Assembly: GCA_963422775.4 (NCBI GenBank) | Contig: CAUJSJ030000103.1 | Location: 62,001 to 126,000, forward strand | Direction of reading: 5' to 3' | Length of the DNA stretch: 64,000 nucleotides | Source of the DNA: Pelomonas sp963422775 | GTDB lineage: Bacteria; Pseudomonadota; Gammaproteobacteria; Burkholderiales; Burkholderiaceae_C | In this document: positions 16,357-24,508 of the stretch, in pieces | How the letters are laid out: every line of letters begins with the position of its first letter | Numbering within the stretch: the stretch's first letter is position 1 | Program-made: the position numbers and the translations under genes | Notes under the pieces: generated by a model | Databases searched by the model: none | Told to the model about the DNA's origin: nothing | What the model saw: the letters and a program-made list of their open reading frames with translations, nothing else

Positions 16357-19140
16357 ATGCGCAGCGGCCAACTCTTCTTCACCCTTCGTTCACCTTGCTC
16401 CTCGGCCGGCCGCGGCTGGCTCGGCGCGTGGGTGCTGCTGCTGGCGCTGTGCTGCTCCGCACGCTGCTTGGCCGAGCCGGCGCTTGCCCGGCAGATCGAA
16501 GCCATCGAGGCCGCTCATGGCAACGAGCCTCCGGAGGTCGTGGCGCGGCTGCGGCCGCTGGAGGCGCAGGCGCGGGCGTCGGGCGGCGACGCGCTGCGCG
16601 TCTTCCTCGCGGCCTGGGGCTATGCGCATGGCGCGATGGATCAGGTCACGGTGGCCGACGCGGCAACCGCGGAGCTGATCGACCTGGGCGAGCGTGAAGG
16701 CAATGCTGCGGCGATGGCATCCGCCTTCGCGCTGCGCGCGACGATGCTGCAGTTGTCGGGTCGACTGGGTGCTGCCTATGACTGGAGTTCGGCAGCGCTG
16801 CCCTGGGTTGAGAAGACCCAGGACGAGCCCTTGCGCTACTGGGTGTTCACGACGGCGGGCGATCTGGCCCTGCAAACCGGGCATCTGCAGCAAGGGCTGC
16901 GGGCACTGGAGGCTGCGAACCGGTCGGCACTGGCGCAGGACAACCCCAGGCGCCGCGCGCAGGCGCTGATCACGCTGGCGCCGCTGCGCCTGGCTCTGCA
17001 CGACGTGCCTGGCGCGCGTGCCGATGCGCAGGAGGGGTTCCGGCTGGCCGGGCTGGCCGGCGTGCTGCCCTTGCAGGTGGCGGCCAAGGTGATCGAGGGT
17101 CTCGCCGAGGAAGAGGCCGGCGAACTGCAGGCGCGTGATCGGGTGCATGAGCAGGCCCGCCGGCTGGCCGGTCGGATCGAGCCTGCCGCGGTCGGCGCTT
17201 CCGCCATCAACCCGGCCAAGGGCGGCCCGCAGTGGTTCAGCACCCAGGCACAGGTGGTGCAGCAGCTGGCGGACCTGCACCTGAGCACGCGCAGCTTCGA
17301 CACCGCGCAACGGTATGCCGAGCAGGCGCTGCGGCTCGCCGGGCGAGAAAGCAGCGACGACGCGGCAGACCTGGCGACCATCAGCCTCGGGCTGGCCGGC
17401 CTGGGCTTGCGCCAGACGGCAGCGGGCGAGCAGCTGGTGAGCCGCGGGCTTGCCGCGCTGGAGAAGCGTGGCCACAAGGTGCGACTGCTGGAGCAACTGA
17501 ACCGCCACGCCGAGCTGCTGGACGAACTGGGCGATGCCGCCGGCGCACTGCGCCAGTCGCGCAAGGCCCTGGGGCTGGAGGCGGAGCTGGTGCGCAGCGA
17601 CCGTGTCAGCACGGTGCTGGATCTGCAGCGTCGCTCCAGCTTCGAGCAGAACCAGCGTGTGCTGGAGACCCTCAAGCATGACAACGAACTGCAGGCCAGC
17701 CAGCTGGAGCGCCACGAGAGCGAACGCCGGCTGACCCTGGGTCTGGTGGCGGCGATGGTGGCCGTCGTCATGCTGACCGTGGCCCTTCACCAGCGCGCGC
17801 GCAAGGCCAACCTGGCGCTGCAGCAGCACAACGCCGAGCTGGCTCATGTCAGCCTGCACGATCGCGTGACCGGCCTGCCCAACCGGCGCTCGCTGGAGCG
17901 CGACGCCCGTGGCCTTGAGCGACTGGGCTTCACCGGCCTGGGCATCGTCATCAACCGCCTGGGCCTCATCATGGGCAGCCTGGGGCACACGGTAGGCGAC
18001 GAGCTGCTGTGCCAAGTGGCCGCCCGGCTGCAGCCCATCGTCGAGGGCCGCGGCGGGCGGCTGTACCGGCTGGATGGACTGTCTTTCGGCGTGACGCTGC
18101 CGGCTCGCGTCCGGGGCGCGGAGCTGCCCGGACTGCTGGACGAGCTGCTGCGGGCGATGCAGCCGGTGTTCATCGTGCAGCACCAGGAGCTGGCGGTGAC
18201 GCTGAGCATCGGCGCCGCCGAGTTGCCGCGCCATGGCCGGCATCTGGCCGACGTGGCCAAGGCCATCCAGCTGGCGATGCGCGAGGCCCAGCGCCTGCCC
18301 GGCAACACCGCCGTGCTCTACACGGAGGAGCTGATGCACGACCAGCAGGAACGCCTGCTGCTGGAAACCCGCCTGTCGCAGGCACTGGACAAGGGCGAGT
18401 TCGAGCTCTTTTACCAAGCCCAGTGTGACCTGCAAGGCCGGCGGCTGACAGGCTTCGAGGCCTTGCTGCGCTGGCGCAGCCCCGATGGGCTGATCCCGCC
18501 CGACCGCTTCATCCCGGTGGCCGAGGAGTCGGGGCTGATGGTGCCCATCGGGCGCTGGGTGCTGCAGCAGGCCTGCCGCCAGGCACGGGCCTGGCACGAC
18601 GCCGGCCTGGGTGAGCCGGTGATGGCCATCAACATCTCGCCGCGCCAGTTCCAGCATCCCGATTTCATGGCGATGGTGCACGAAGCGCTGGAGCGCAGCG
18701 GCGTGGACCCGCGCCGCATCGAACTGGAGATCACCGAGGGCGCCATGATGGATGACGCCGAAGCCACCATCGCCAAGATGGCCGAGCTGCGCCGCCTGGG
18801 CCTGCACCTGGCCATCGACGACTTCGGGACCGGCCACTCCAGCCTCGCCTACCTGCGGCGCTTCCCGATCAATCGGCTGAAGATCGACCGCAGCTTCATC
18901 CACGACCTCGGGCAGGACGGCGAAGGTAGCGCCATCGTGCAGGCCATGATCCAGCTGGCACACGGCCTGGGGATGACGGTGGTGGCCGAAGGTGTGGAGG
19001 ACGACAGGCAGGAGAGCTGCCTGCGCGGCTGGGGCTGCGACCTGATGCAGGGCTTCGGCTATGCGCGGCCGCTGCCGTTGCCTGACGCGACGGCGCTGCT
19101 GGGCGCCAACCAGCCCGAGACGCTGCGGACCGACGGCTAA
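16357..19140 (+). CDS. TPR-containing membrane c-di-GMP phosphodiesterase (degenerate GGDEF, intact EAL)
   Basis: The 927-residue sensor-effector begins with a signal/anchor (AWVLLLALCCSARCLAE). A large periplasmic helical-repeat region (about 45-440), a membrane helix near 458-480 (LVAAMVAVVMLTVAL), a GGDEF-like domain (about 501-640) and an EAL domain (about 660-915) follow. The GGDEF site reads RLDGLSFGV, so cyclase activity is unlikely. EAL landmarks are intact: FEALLRW, NISPRQF, EITEG, DDFGTG, KIDRSFI, AEGVE and QGFGYARPL. It should hydrolyse c-di-GMP in response to a periplasmic signal. It stands alone between zipA and the CBS gene. Confidence 0.93.
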   Translation: MRSGQLFFTLRSPCSSAGRGWLGAWVLLLALCCSARCLAEPALARQIEAIEAAHGNEPPEVVARLRPLEAQARASGGDALRVFLAAWGYAHGAMDQVTVADAATAELIDLGEREGNAAAMASAFALRATMLQLSGRLGAAYDWSSAALPWVEKTQDEPLRYWVFTTAGDLALQTGHLQQGLRALEAANRSALAQDNPRRRAQALITLAPLRLALHDVPGARADAQEGFRLAGLAGVLPLQVAAKVIEGLAEEEAGELQARDRVHEQARRLAGRIEPAAVGASAINPAKGGPQWFSTQAQVVQQLADLHLSTRSFDTAQRYAEQALRLAGRESSDDAADLATISLGLAGLGLRQTAAGEQLVSRGLAALEKRGHKVRLLEQLNRHAELLDELGDAAGALRQSRKALGLEAELVRSDRVSTVLDLQRRSSFEQNQRVLETLKHDNELQASQLERHESERRLTLGLVAAMVAVVMLTVALHQRARKANLALQQHNAELAHVSLHDRVTGLPNRRSLERDARGLERLGFTGLGIVINRLGLIMGSLGHTVGDELLCQVAARLQPIVEGRGGRLYRLDGLSFGVTLPARVRGAELPGLLDELLRAMQPVFIVQHQELAVTLSIGAAELPRHGRHLADVAKAIQLAMREAQRLPGNTAVLYTEELMHDQQERLLLETRLSQALDKGEFELFYQAQCDLQGRRLTGFEALLRWRSPDGLIPPDRFIPVAEESGLMVPIGRWVLQQACRQARAWHDAGLGEPVMAINISPRQFQHPDFMAMVHEALERSGVDPRRIELEITEGAMMDDAEATIAKMAELRRLGLHLAIDDFGTGHSSLAYLRRFPINRLKIDRSFIHDLGQDGEGSAIVQAMIQLAHGLGMTVVAEGVEDDRQESCLRGWGCDLMQGFGYARPLPLPDATALLGANQPETLRTDG

Positions 19141-19171
19141 ACTGAAATCTGTCCCGCTCCTGGTACCCGGC

Positions 19172-20473
19172 TTGACCACCAGCCTGCTGCTGATTGCCCT
19201 CCTGATTGCCGCCAGTGCCTTCTTCTCGATGGCGGAGCTGTCGCTGGCGGCTTCGCGCCGCCTGAACCTGCAGCAGCGCGCCGATTCGGGCGACGCCCGC
19301 GCGGCCAAGGTGCTGGCCGTGCAGCAGCACCCGGGCGACTATTTCACCGTCGTGCAGATCGGCGTCAACACCGTGGCCATCCTGGCCGGCATCGTCGGCG
19401 AGGGGGCGTTCACGCCTCATTTCGAAGCGGCCTTGCGGCTGGCGATGGCCCCCGAGACGGCGGCCACGCTGGGCTTCGCCGCGTCCTTCATCAGCATCAC
19501 ATCACTGTTCATCGTGCTGGCCGACCTGGTGCCCAAGCGGTTGTCGATGAACGAGCCCGAGCGCGTCGCGATGGCGCTGGTCGGGCCGATGCTGGCGCTG
19601 TGCCGCGTGCTCAGGCCCCTGGCCTGGGCCTTCAGCGGCATCACCGAAGGGCTGATCCGCCTGCTGGGCCTGCCGGCCAAGCGCGACGAGACCATCAGCT
19701 ACCGCGACATCCTGGCGCTCACCGAGGCCGGCTACCAGGCCGGCGTCGTGGCCGACGAGGAGCAGCAGGTCATCGCCAACGTCTTCGAGCTGGACACGCG
19801 CACCGTCGAGACGGTGATGACGGAACGCGAACGCATCGTCTTCTTCTCGCGCGATGACGACGACGTGCTGATCCGCAACCGCATTGCCGACACGCCGCAC
19901 TCGACCTATCTCGTCTGCGACGGCGATGTCGACCAGGTCGTGGGCTATGTGGACGCGACCGACCTGTTCCAGCGCGTGCTGCGCGACGAGCCGCTCGTGC
20001 TGCGCGATGCCGGCGGCGTGCTGGTCAAGAAGGTGCTCATCGTGCCGGACCGGCTGACGCTGTCGGAGATGCTGACGCAGTTCCGCGAGGCGCATGAGGA
20101 CTTCGCCGTCGTCGTCAACGAGTACAGCCGCGTGGTGGGCGTCATCACGCTGAACGACGTGATGAACACCGTGATGGGCAGCCTCGTCGCGCCGCACGAC
20201 GAGGAGCAGATCGTGCGCCGCGAGGACGGCTCCTTCCTGGCGGATGGCATCACGCCCATCCCCGACATCGAACGATCACTGGGCATCGCGAGCTGGCCGC
20301 ATGCCGGCACCTACGACACGCTGGCCGGCTTCCTGATGGTCATGCTGCGCCGCATCCCGCGGCGCACCGATGTCGTCGAGTGGGAAGGCTGGCGCTTCGA
20401 GGTGGTGGACGTGGACAGCTACCGCGTGGACCAGGTGATGATCACCGCGGTAGCGCCTGCCGTCAGGGCTTGA
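19172..20473 (+). CDS. CNNM/HlyC-CorC family membrane protein with CBS domains
   Basis: The product is about 433 residues: an N-terminal DUF21/CNNM membrane domain (to about residue 190, including AFFSMAELSLAASRRL and VQIGVNTVAILAGIVGEGA), a pair of CBS domains (about 205-335) and a C-terminal CorC_HlyC domain (GSFLADGITPIPDIE onward). The family is implicated in Mg2+/Co2+ efflux; annotations as hemolysin are historical. No ATG fits, and I place the start at TTG 19172. A longer frame from ATG 19061 overlaps the EAL gene. The 3' end overlaps the convergent amylase by 11 bp. Confidence 0.85.
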   Translation: MTTSLLLIALLIAASAFFSMAELSLAASRRLNLQQRADSGDARAAKVLAVQQHPGDYFTVVQIGVNTVAILAGIVGEGAFTPHFEAALRLAMAPETAATLGFAASFISITSLFIVLADLVPKRLSMNEPERVAMALVGPMLALCRVLRPLAWAFSGITEGLIRLLGLPAKRDETISYRDILALTEAGYQAGVVADEEQQVIANVFELDTRTVETVMTERERIVFFSRDDDDVLIRNRIADTPHSTYLVCDGDVDQVVGYVDATDLFQRVLRDEPLVLRDAGGVLVKKVLIVPDRLTLSEMLTQFREAHEDFAVVVNEYSRVVGVITLNDVMNTVMGSLVAPHDEEQIVRREDGSFLADGITPIPDIERSLGIASWPHAGTYDTLAGFLMVMLRRIPRRTDVVEWEGWRFEVVDVDSYRVDQVMITAVAPAVRA

Positions 20474-22328
20474 AATTCCCGTCGGCGCGAGTCTGTGCGC
20501 CGCTCGCACAACTCGTGAACTCGCGGTTGCCGCTGCCGGTGGCCTGGTTGCTCTCCCATACCGCTGCCGAGCCGTTCCACTTCACGTACTTGTACTGAAC
20601 CGCTGTGCCGACGGGCAGGCTGACCGTGCCCGTCCACGGCACGTTGGCGCCCGAGCCCTGGATGGTCAGCGCAAAGCCCGAGCCCGGCGCCCAGGCGCCC
20701 AGGCCGGTGACGCTGCCGACGACACGCAGGTTCTGGCCGGAAACGGTGTTCGCGTTCGCGATCGTGAAAGTCACGGCGCAGGTGCCGCCACCGCCGCCAC
20801 CCGTCTTCTGCCCTGTGTAGATGGCCACGGCCGGTGTGCTGCCGCTGCTGTTGGCCGGCACCGTGAAGCTGGCGTTGCCGCTGGCGTCCACCGTGACCGA
20901 ATCGGCCGTGCAGCCCGTGCCGGCGGCGTTCTTCGTGCCGTTGATGACGTTGCAGTAGGTGCCGGCGGCCAGGCCCGTGGCGAACGTGCGTGTCCAGGCG
21001 CTGCCGCTGTTGTTCAGTGCCACGAAGCCCACGTTGCCGCGGCTGAAGGCGACCTGGTTGCCGTTGTTGCCGACGATCCAGTTCTGCTGCGCCTGGCCGA
21101 TGGCGGCGTTGCGGAAGGCCACCATGTTGGCCAGAGGCGTCCAGCGGTGGGCGAAGTCCCAGACGACGTTGATCTGCGGTGTGCCGCCGCTGTAGGGGCT
21201 GGCGCTGGGCCGGTCGGCGTCAGTGCTTGTGAACTTGAAGCCCGAGTAGAGCTGGGCCTCGCCGTAGCCTTGCGCCAGCATGAAGACATGCGCCAGCGTG
21301 TAGCGCTGGCCGCCCGCATCGGCGCCGCCGTTGTTGTTGATGTTCAGTGAGCCGCCGTTGCGCTCGGTGTCCCAGTTGGCGATGAAGACGGTGGCGTTCT
21401 GCGGCTGGATGAAGCCCCAGCTGCCGCCCCAGTTGCCCCAGGTGCCCATGACGCTTGGGATGCTGGCGAGGTTCAGGCCGTTGTTGTTGCGGAAAACGTC
21501 GCGCATCGCCGACGTGAACTGGAATTCGTTCAGCGTGCCGACGGGGAAGTAGCTTGGCCGGTCCACCTCGCCGTCGTTGATGATCTCCTGCGTGACCCAG
21601 ATCGGTTCGCCCTTCAGCGTCGTCGGGTAGGCGGCCTTCACGCTGTTCATGATGGACGTCCAGGCGGCCGCCGGCATGTGCTTGGCCGCGTCGATGCGAA
21701 AGCCATCCACCCCCATCGCCAGCAGCGCCTTCAGGTAGTTGGCGATCTGGCCCTGCACATAGCTGCTCTCGGTGGCCAGGTCGGGCAGGCCGCCGAGGCG
21801 GCAGTTCTGCACGTTGCTGCGGCCGGCTGGCGAGTTGTAGTCGGCGTCGGCGATGTTGCAGTTGGCGTGGAAATCGCTGGCGCTGAAGAAGGGGTAGGCC
21901 AGCGTGCCGGCGTTCCAGGTCGAGCCGTCGGTCGCGGTGCCGCTGCCGTCGGCCATCTGGTTGACGACGATGTCCGCATACACGCGCACACCGGCCGTGT
22001 GGCAGGTGTTGATCATGGTCTGCAGCTGCGCGGGCGTGCCCATGCGGCTGGTCAGGTTCACGTAGTTGACCGGCTGGTAGACGCCCCACCAGCCATTGGC
22101 GTTCTTGCTCGCGCCGGGCGGCGAGATCTGCACGCCACCGAAGCCCTTGGGCCCCAGCCACTGCGTGCATTCGGTGGCGATATCGGGCCAGCTCCACTCG
22201 AACATCTGGACCGATGTCGAGTTCGGATTCAGCGCCAGCGCAGTGGGCGCGAATGCGGCGAGAGCCGCGGTGCTGGCAGCCAGCGCCAGGGCGTGGACGA
22301 GCCTGCGGCTCGGGGGCAGCTTGTGCAT
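20463..22328 (-). CDS. Secreted alpha-amylase (GH13) with C-terminal CBM20 starch-binding domain and variant active-site histidines
   Basis: This 621-residue starch hydrolase has a signal peptide (to about residue 32), a GH13 barrel (about 36-400), a beta-sandwich C-domain, a Gly-rich linker (GGGGGG, about 512) and a CBM20 starch-binding domain to the end. The nucleophile Asp213 (GFRIDAAKH) with His217 and the acid Glu248 (WVTQEIIND) are present. Region I, however, reads DIVVNQ (Gln124 where His is expected) and region IV reads FIANWDTERN (Trp319 where His is expected). Both changes are in clean codons (CAG, TGG). Amylase function is likely but kinetics may be altered. Confidence 0.9.
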   Translation of the reverse strand: MHKLPPSRRLVHALALAASTAALAAFAPTALALNPNSTSVQMFEWSWPDIATECTQWLGPKGFGGVQISPPGASKNANGWWGVYQPVNYVNLTSRMGTPAQLQTMINTCHTAGVRVYADIVVNQMADGSGTATDGSTWNAGTLAYPFFSASDFHANCNIADADYNSPAGRSNVQNCRLGGLPDLATESSYVQGQIANYLKALLAMGVDGFRIDAAKHMPAAAWTSIMNSVKAAYPTTLKGEPIWVTQEIINDGEVDRPSYFPVGTLNEFQFTSAMRDVFRNNNGLNLASIPSVMGTWGNWGGSWGFIQPQNATVFIANWDTERNGGSLNINNNGGADAGGQRYTLAHVFMLAQGYGEAQLYSGFKFTSTDADRPSASPYSGGTPQINVVWDFAHRWTPLANMVAFRNAAIGQAQQNWIVGNNGNQVAFSRGNVGFVALNNSGSAWTRTFATGLAAGTYCNVINGTKNAAGTGCTADSVTVDASGNASFTVPANSSGSTPAVAIYTGQKTGGGGGGTCAVTFTIANANTVSGQNLRVVGSVTGLGAWAPGSGFALTIQGSGANVPWTGTVSLPVGTAVQYKYVKWNGSAAVWESNQATGSGNREFTSCASGAQTRADGNFKP

Positions 22329-22462
22329 GGGTGTGTCTCCGGTGTGAGTGACGCCGCCCTCGTCGCGGGGCGGCTGTTCCGGCCAATCGACTGCATGCCC
22401 TGGCCGCCTTTCCCGATTTCAGGAAAGTGGCGCCACTCTAGACAGCCGGAGCCTTCTGATGC

Positions 22463-22475
22463 GTAGTAAAACTAC
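22463..22475. promoter_or_regulatory. Palindrome GTAGT-AAA-ACTAC, amylase operator candidate
   Basis: Five-bp arms flank an AAA centre, 135 bp upstream of the amylase ATG in the AT-rich part of the gap. The shape is suitable for a LacI-type or MalR-type repressor of starch genes, but no regulator gene is adjacent. Confidence 0.4.
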
Positions 22476-22557
22476 CAATCTCTTGGAGTTCATCCCTAGA
22501 AGAGCAAGGCATGCAGGGAGTACTTGGCGCCATACGAATGAATAGAAAGTATTTAGT

Positions 22558-22571
22558 TTGTAGCTTTACAA
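22558..22571. promoter_or_regulatory. Palindrome TTGTA-GCTT-TACAA
   Basis: This is a 14-bp inverted repeat 83 bp beyond the first palindrome. It shares a GTA/TAC outline with it, so the two may be a pair of related operator sites. The evidence is the sequence symmetry alone. Confidence 0.35.
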
Positions 22572-22651
22572 CTTTGATGACTGAAATCATGAGCCTCACG
22601 CAGCTTCACGGGCATGCCGCTGGCGCTGAGTGCTGCGCCCCTGACGGAGCC

Positions 22652-23164
22652 TCAGCCGCGCCGGCGTCCGGCCATCTCGGCACCCATCGCCGCGAGGGCT
22701 GCCGCGTCGAAACTCCGCGCAGCCGTCGGGAAGGCCTGGCCTTCCTCGGCCGCCATGTGGCCGACATAGAGATCCGCGTAGGCCCGGCAGGCTGCGGCGT
22801 CCAGAGCCTGACCCGACCCGGCAGCCACGGCCTCAAGCGCCGGATGAAGCGCCGCCCATCGGCTCGCCATCTCGGCATGCTCCGCAGCCAGTCGGTCGGC
22901 CAACTCGCCCAGGCCCGCGGCGCGCAGCCGGGGCAGCACATGGCGTTCCTCGTCTTCGTGGTGCTTGGGCCCGGCGAGGTCGAAGTAGCGCAGCACATCG
23001 GCCGCTGCGCTGCGCGCCTGCTCGTCTGCACCGTGGGCGGTGACGTGGGCCTGCAGGCGCATCAGCAGGTCCAGGCTGCGCTGCACGCGTTCGTGGCAGG
23101 CGGCCAGCATCTCGAAGGGTTGGTCGAAACCAATGGCAGGGCCAGCGTGGAGCAGGGCGGTCAT
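22652..23164 (-). CDS. Hemerythrin HHE domain protein
   Basis: The 170-residue product is all-helical. The metal-ligand pattern is His24 (AACHERV), the HHEDEERH cluster, EHAEMASRW and YVGHMAAEEGQAF, as in bacterial hemerythrin-like proteins that bind a di-iron centre and sense or carry O2 or NO. The start ATG 23164 (MTALLHAG) is preceded by GAGAAT 7 nt upstream, part of a sequence resembling the upstream region of ligA. It is divergent from the ligA relic. Confidence 0.85.
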   Translation of the reverse strand: MTALLHAGPAIGFDQPFEMLAACHERVQRSLDLLMRLQAHVTAHGADEQARSAAADVLRYFDLAGPKHHEDEERHVLPRLRAAGLGELADRLAAEHAEMASRWAALHPALEAVAAGSGQALDAAACRAYADLYVGHMAAEEGQAFPTAARSFDAAALAAMGAEMAGRRRG

Positions 23165-23192
23165 GGCCACGATTCTCATGACAATCGCGGCC

Positions 23193-23720
23193 ATGACTTC
23201 CGCAGCCGCCCAGCGCGCCGCGGAACTGCGCACCCAGCTGAAGCACCACGCCCACCTTGACTAGGTGCTCGACGCGCCCGAGCTGCCGGACGCCGAGTAC
23301 GACAAGCTGTTCGCCGACCTGCAGGCCATCGAGCCGCCCACCCCGAGCTGCTGACGCCGGACTCGCCGACGCAGCGCGTCATTGGCGCTGTGCTGGCCGG
23401 CATCAAACCGGTGCGCCACGCCATGCCCATGCGGTCGATCACGACGGAGATTGACACGACCGAGGGAGGCGCCTTCGGCTTAGCCGCGCGCGTGCGCCGC
23501 GAGCTGGTGCTGCAGGAGGGCGTCCCGGCCGTCGACTACAAGGCCGAGCTGAAGTTCGACGGCTTGGCCATCAACCTGCGCTACGAGGCCGGCGTGCTCG
23601 TGCAGGCCGCGCGCGAGGCGACGGCAAGACCGGCGAGGGCGTGACGCACACCGTGCACACCATCGGCCAGGTGGCGCTGCGGTTGAAAGGGCGGACGGAC
23701 GACATGCCGCCAGTGATCAC
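23193..23720 (+). pseudogene. ligA relic: decayed 5' copy of NAD-dependent DNA ligase
   Basis: The reading begins MTSAAAQRAAELRTQLKHHAHLD and follows LigA (24509) for about 165 codons. It includes the intact adenylation motif ELKFDGLAINLRYEAGVLVQAA, then fades after LRLKGRTDDMP. Lesions are a TAG at 23262-23264 where the intact gene has a Tyr codon, a one-base deletion near 23330 (the LPDAEYDKLF segment then changes frame), and further indels near 23615-23640. About 20 bp upstream (ATTCTCATGACAATC) also match the intact gene. It lacks the OB, zinc, HhH and BRCT parts and cannot encode a ligase. Confidence 0.9.
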
Positions 23721-23793
23721 GCCGGTCGCCGCCGTCGACAGGGGCTGAGGCTGCCGTCGCCCGGCGGCCGTGACGGTCGCCCTGCGCGCAAGA

Positions 23794-24420
23794 TCAGTAC
23801 AGCTCGTCCGTGTATGCCTTCTCCAGCAAATCCTGGGTCTTGCGGACCGCGTCCTCGCTTTGCCCGCCACCAAATACCGGAGCCAGTTGTTTCGCGCCGA
23901 GCGAGCCGGTGTCGGTATCCCAGGACTGGGATTGCCACAGCCTGGATCGGATCAGGGCCTTGCCGCAATGCATGAAACATTCCTTGACTTCGACCTGGGT
24001 GCAGAGCAGCGCCTGCTTGCCGTTCGCCTGCAACTCAGCGAGCGTGCCGGGCTCGTTGTGGAGCGTTGCAACCCCCTTCACGCGCAAGGTTTCGCGCTGA
24101 TTGGGCACCACGAAGATCAGCCCGATCTGGCCGTTCCTGAGGATGTTTCTGAAGCCGAAGGTCAACCTGTTTCCGGGGCGGTCAGGGATGAGCAGGTTGC
24201 CTGCGGCGTCGATCTTGACGAATCCGCAGGGGTCGCCCTTGGGTGAGATATCGACGTGCCCATGATCGTCAATCGTCGAGATGAAAATCAGTGGTGACTT
24301 GCCGATGAACTCCTTCATGACGTCGTCAAGCTGATTTCGTATTTTTGCCTTGACGTCCATGGGCGGGCCGATGACGGCTTCCAGTTCGGCTTCACTTTTG
24401 ATTGCGAACGTGCTTTTCAT
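23794..24420 (-). CDS. Pyridoxamine 5'-phosphate oxidase-family FMN protein (MSMEG_1061-like)
   Basis: The 208-residue product has the split-barrel flavin fold signature: LIFISTIDDHGHVDISPKGD, then GNLLIPDRPGNRLTFGFRNIL and IGLIFVVPNQRETLRVKG. This resembles the MSMEG_1061 type of PPOX flavoprotein. The substrate is unknown. The start is ATG 24420. Codon and base composition are visibly less GC-rich than its neighbours (AAA, ATT and TTG codons are frequent). It is wedged between the ligA relic and ligA, suggesting acquisition by transfer. Confidence 0.82.
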   Translation of the reverse strand: MKSTFAIKSEAELEAVIGPPMDVKAKIRNQLDDVMKEFIGKSPLIFISTIDDHGHVDISPKGDPCGFVKIDAAGNLLIPDRPGNRLTFGFRNILRNGQIGLIFVVPNQRETLRVKGVATLHNEPGTLAELQANGKQALLCTQVEVKECFMHCGKALIRSRLWQSQSWDTDTGSLGAKQLAPVFGGGQSEDAVRKTQDLLEKAYTDELY

Positions 24421-24508
24421 AAATCGCCTTGTTTCGGACTCAATCGATGAGCAGATCCCGGGTGAGCGATGTGCTCGGCCAGCGCGCAATTCTCGTGACA
24501 ATCCCGCC

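Larger units (their letters stand above)
22329..22651. other. Amylase upstream region, low GC, with two palindromes
   Basis: This 323-bp gap has no credible gene and is clearly less GC-rich than its surroundings, especially 22440-22600. It should hold the amylase promoter. Two inverted repeats are visible (22463-22475 and 22558-22571). The rightmost 60 bp run into the 3' end of the hemerythrin gene. Confidence 0.6.

Noticed and set aside
16390..19308. 972-codon open frame antisense to the EAL gene
   Set aside because: The forward strand encodes intact EAL motifs; the antisense product is Gln/His/Arg-rich noise.
22511..23260. 249-codon forward frame over the hemerythrin gene
   Set aside because: The minus strand carries a coherent HHE hemerythrin; the forward product lacks family features, and its start lies in the low-GC gap.
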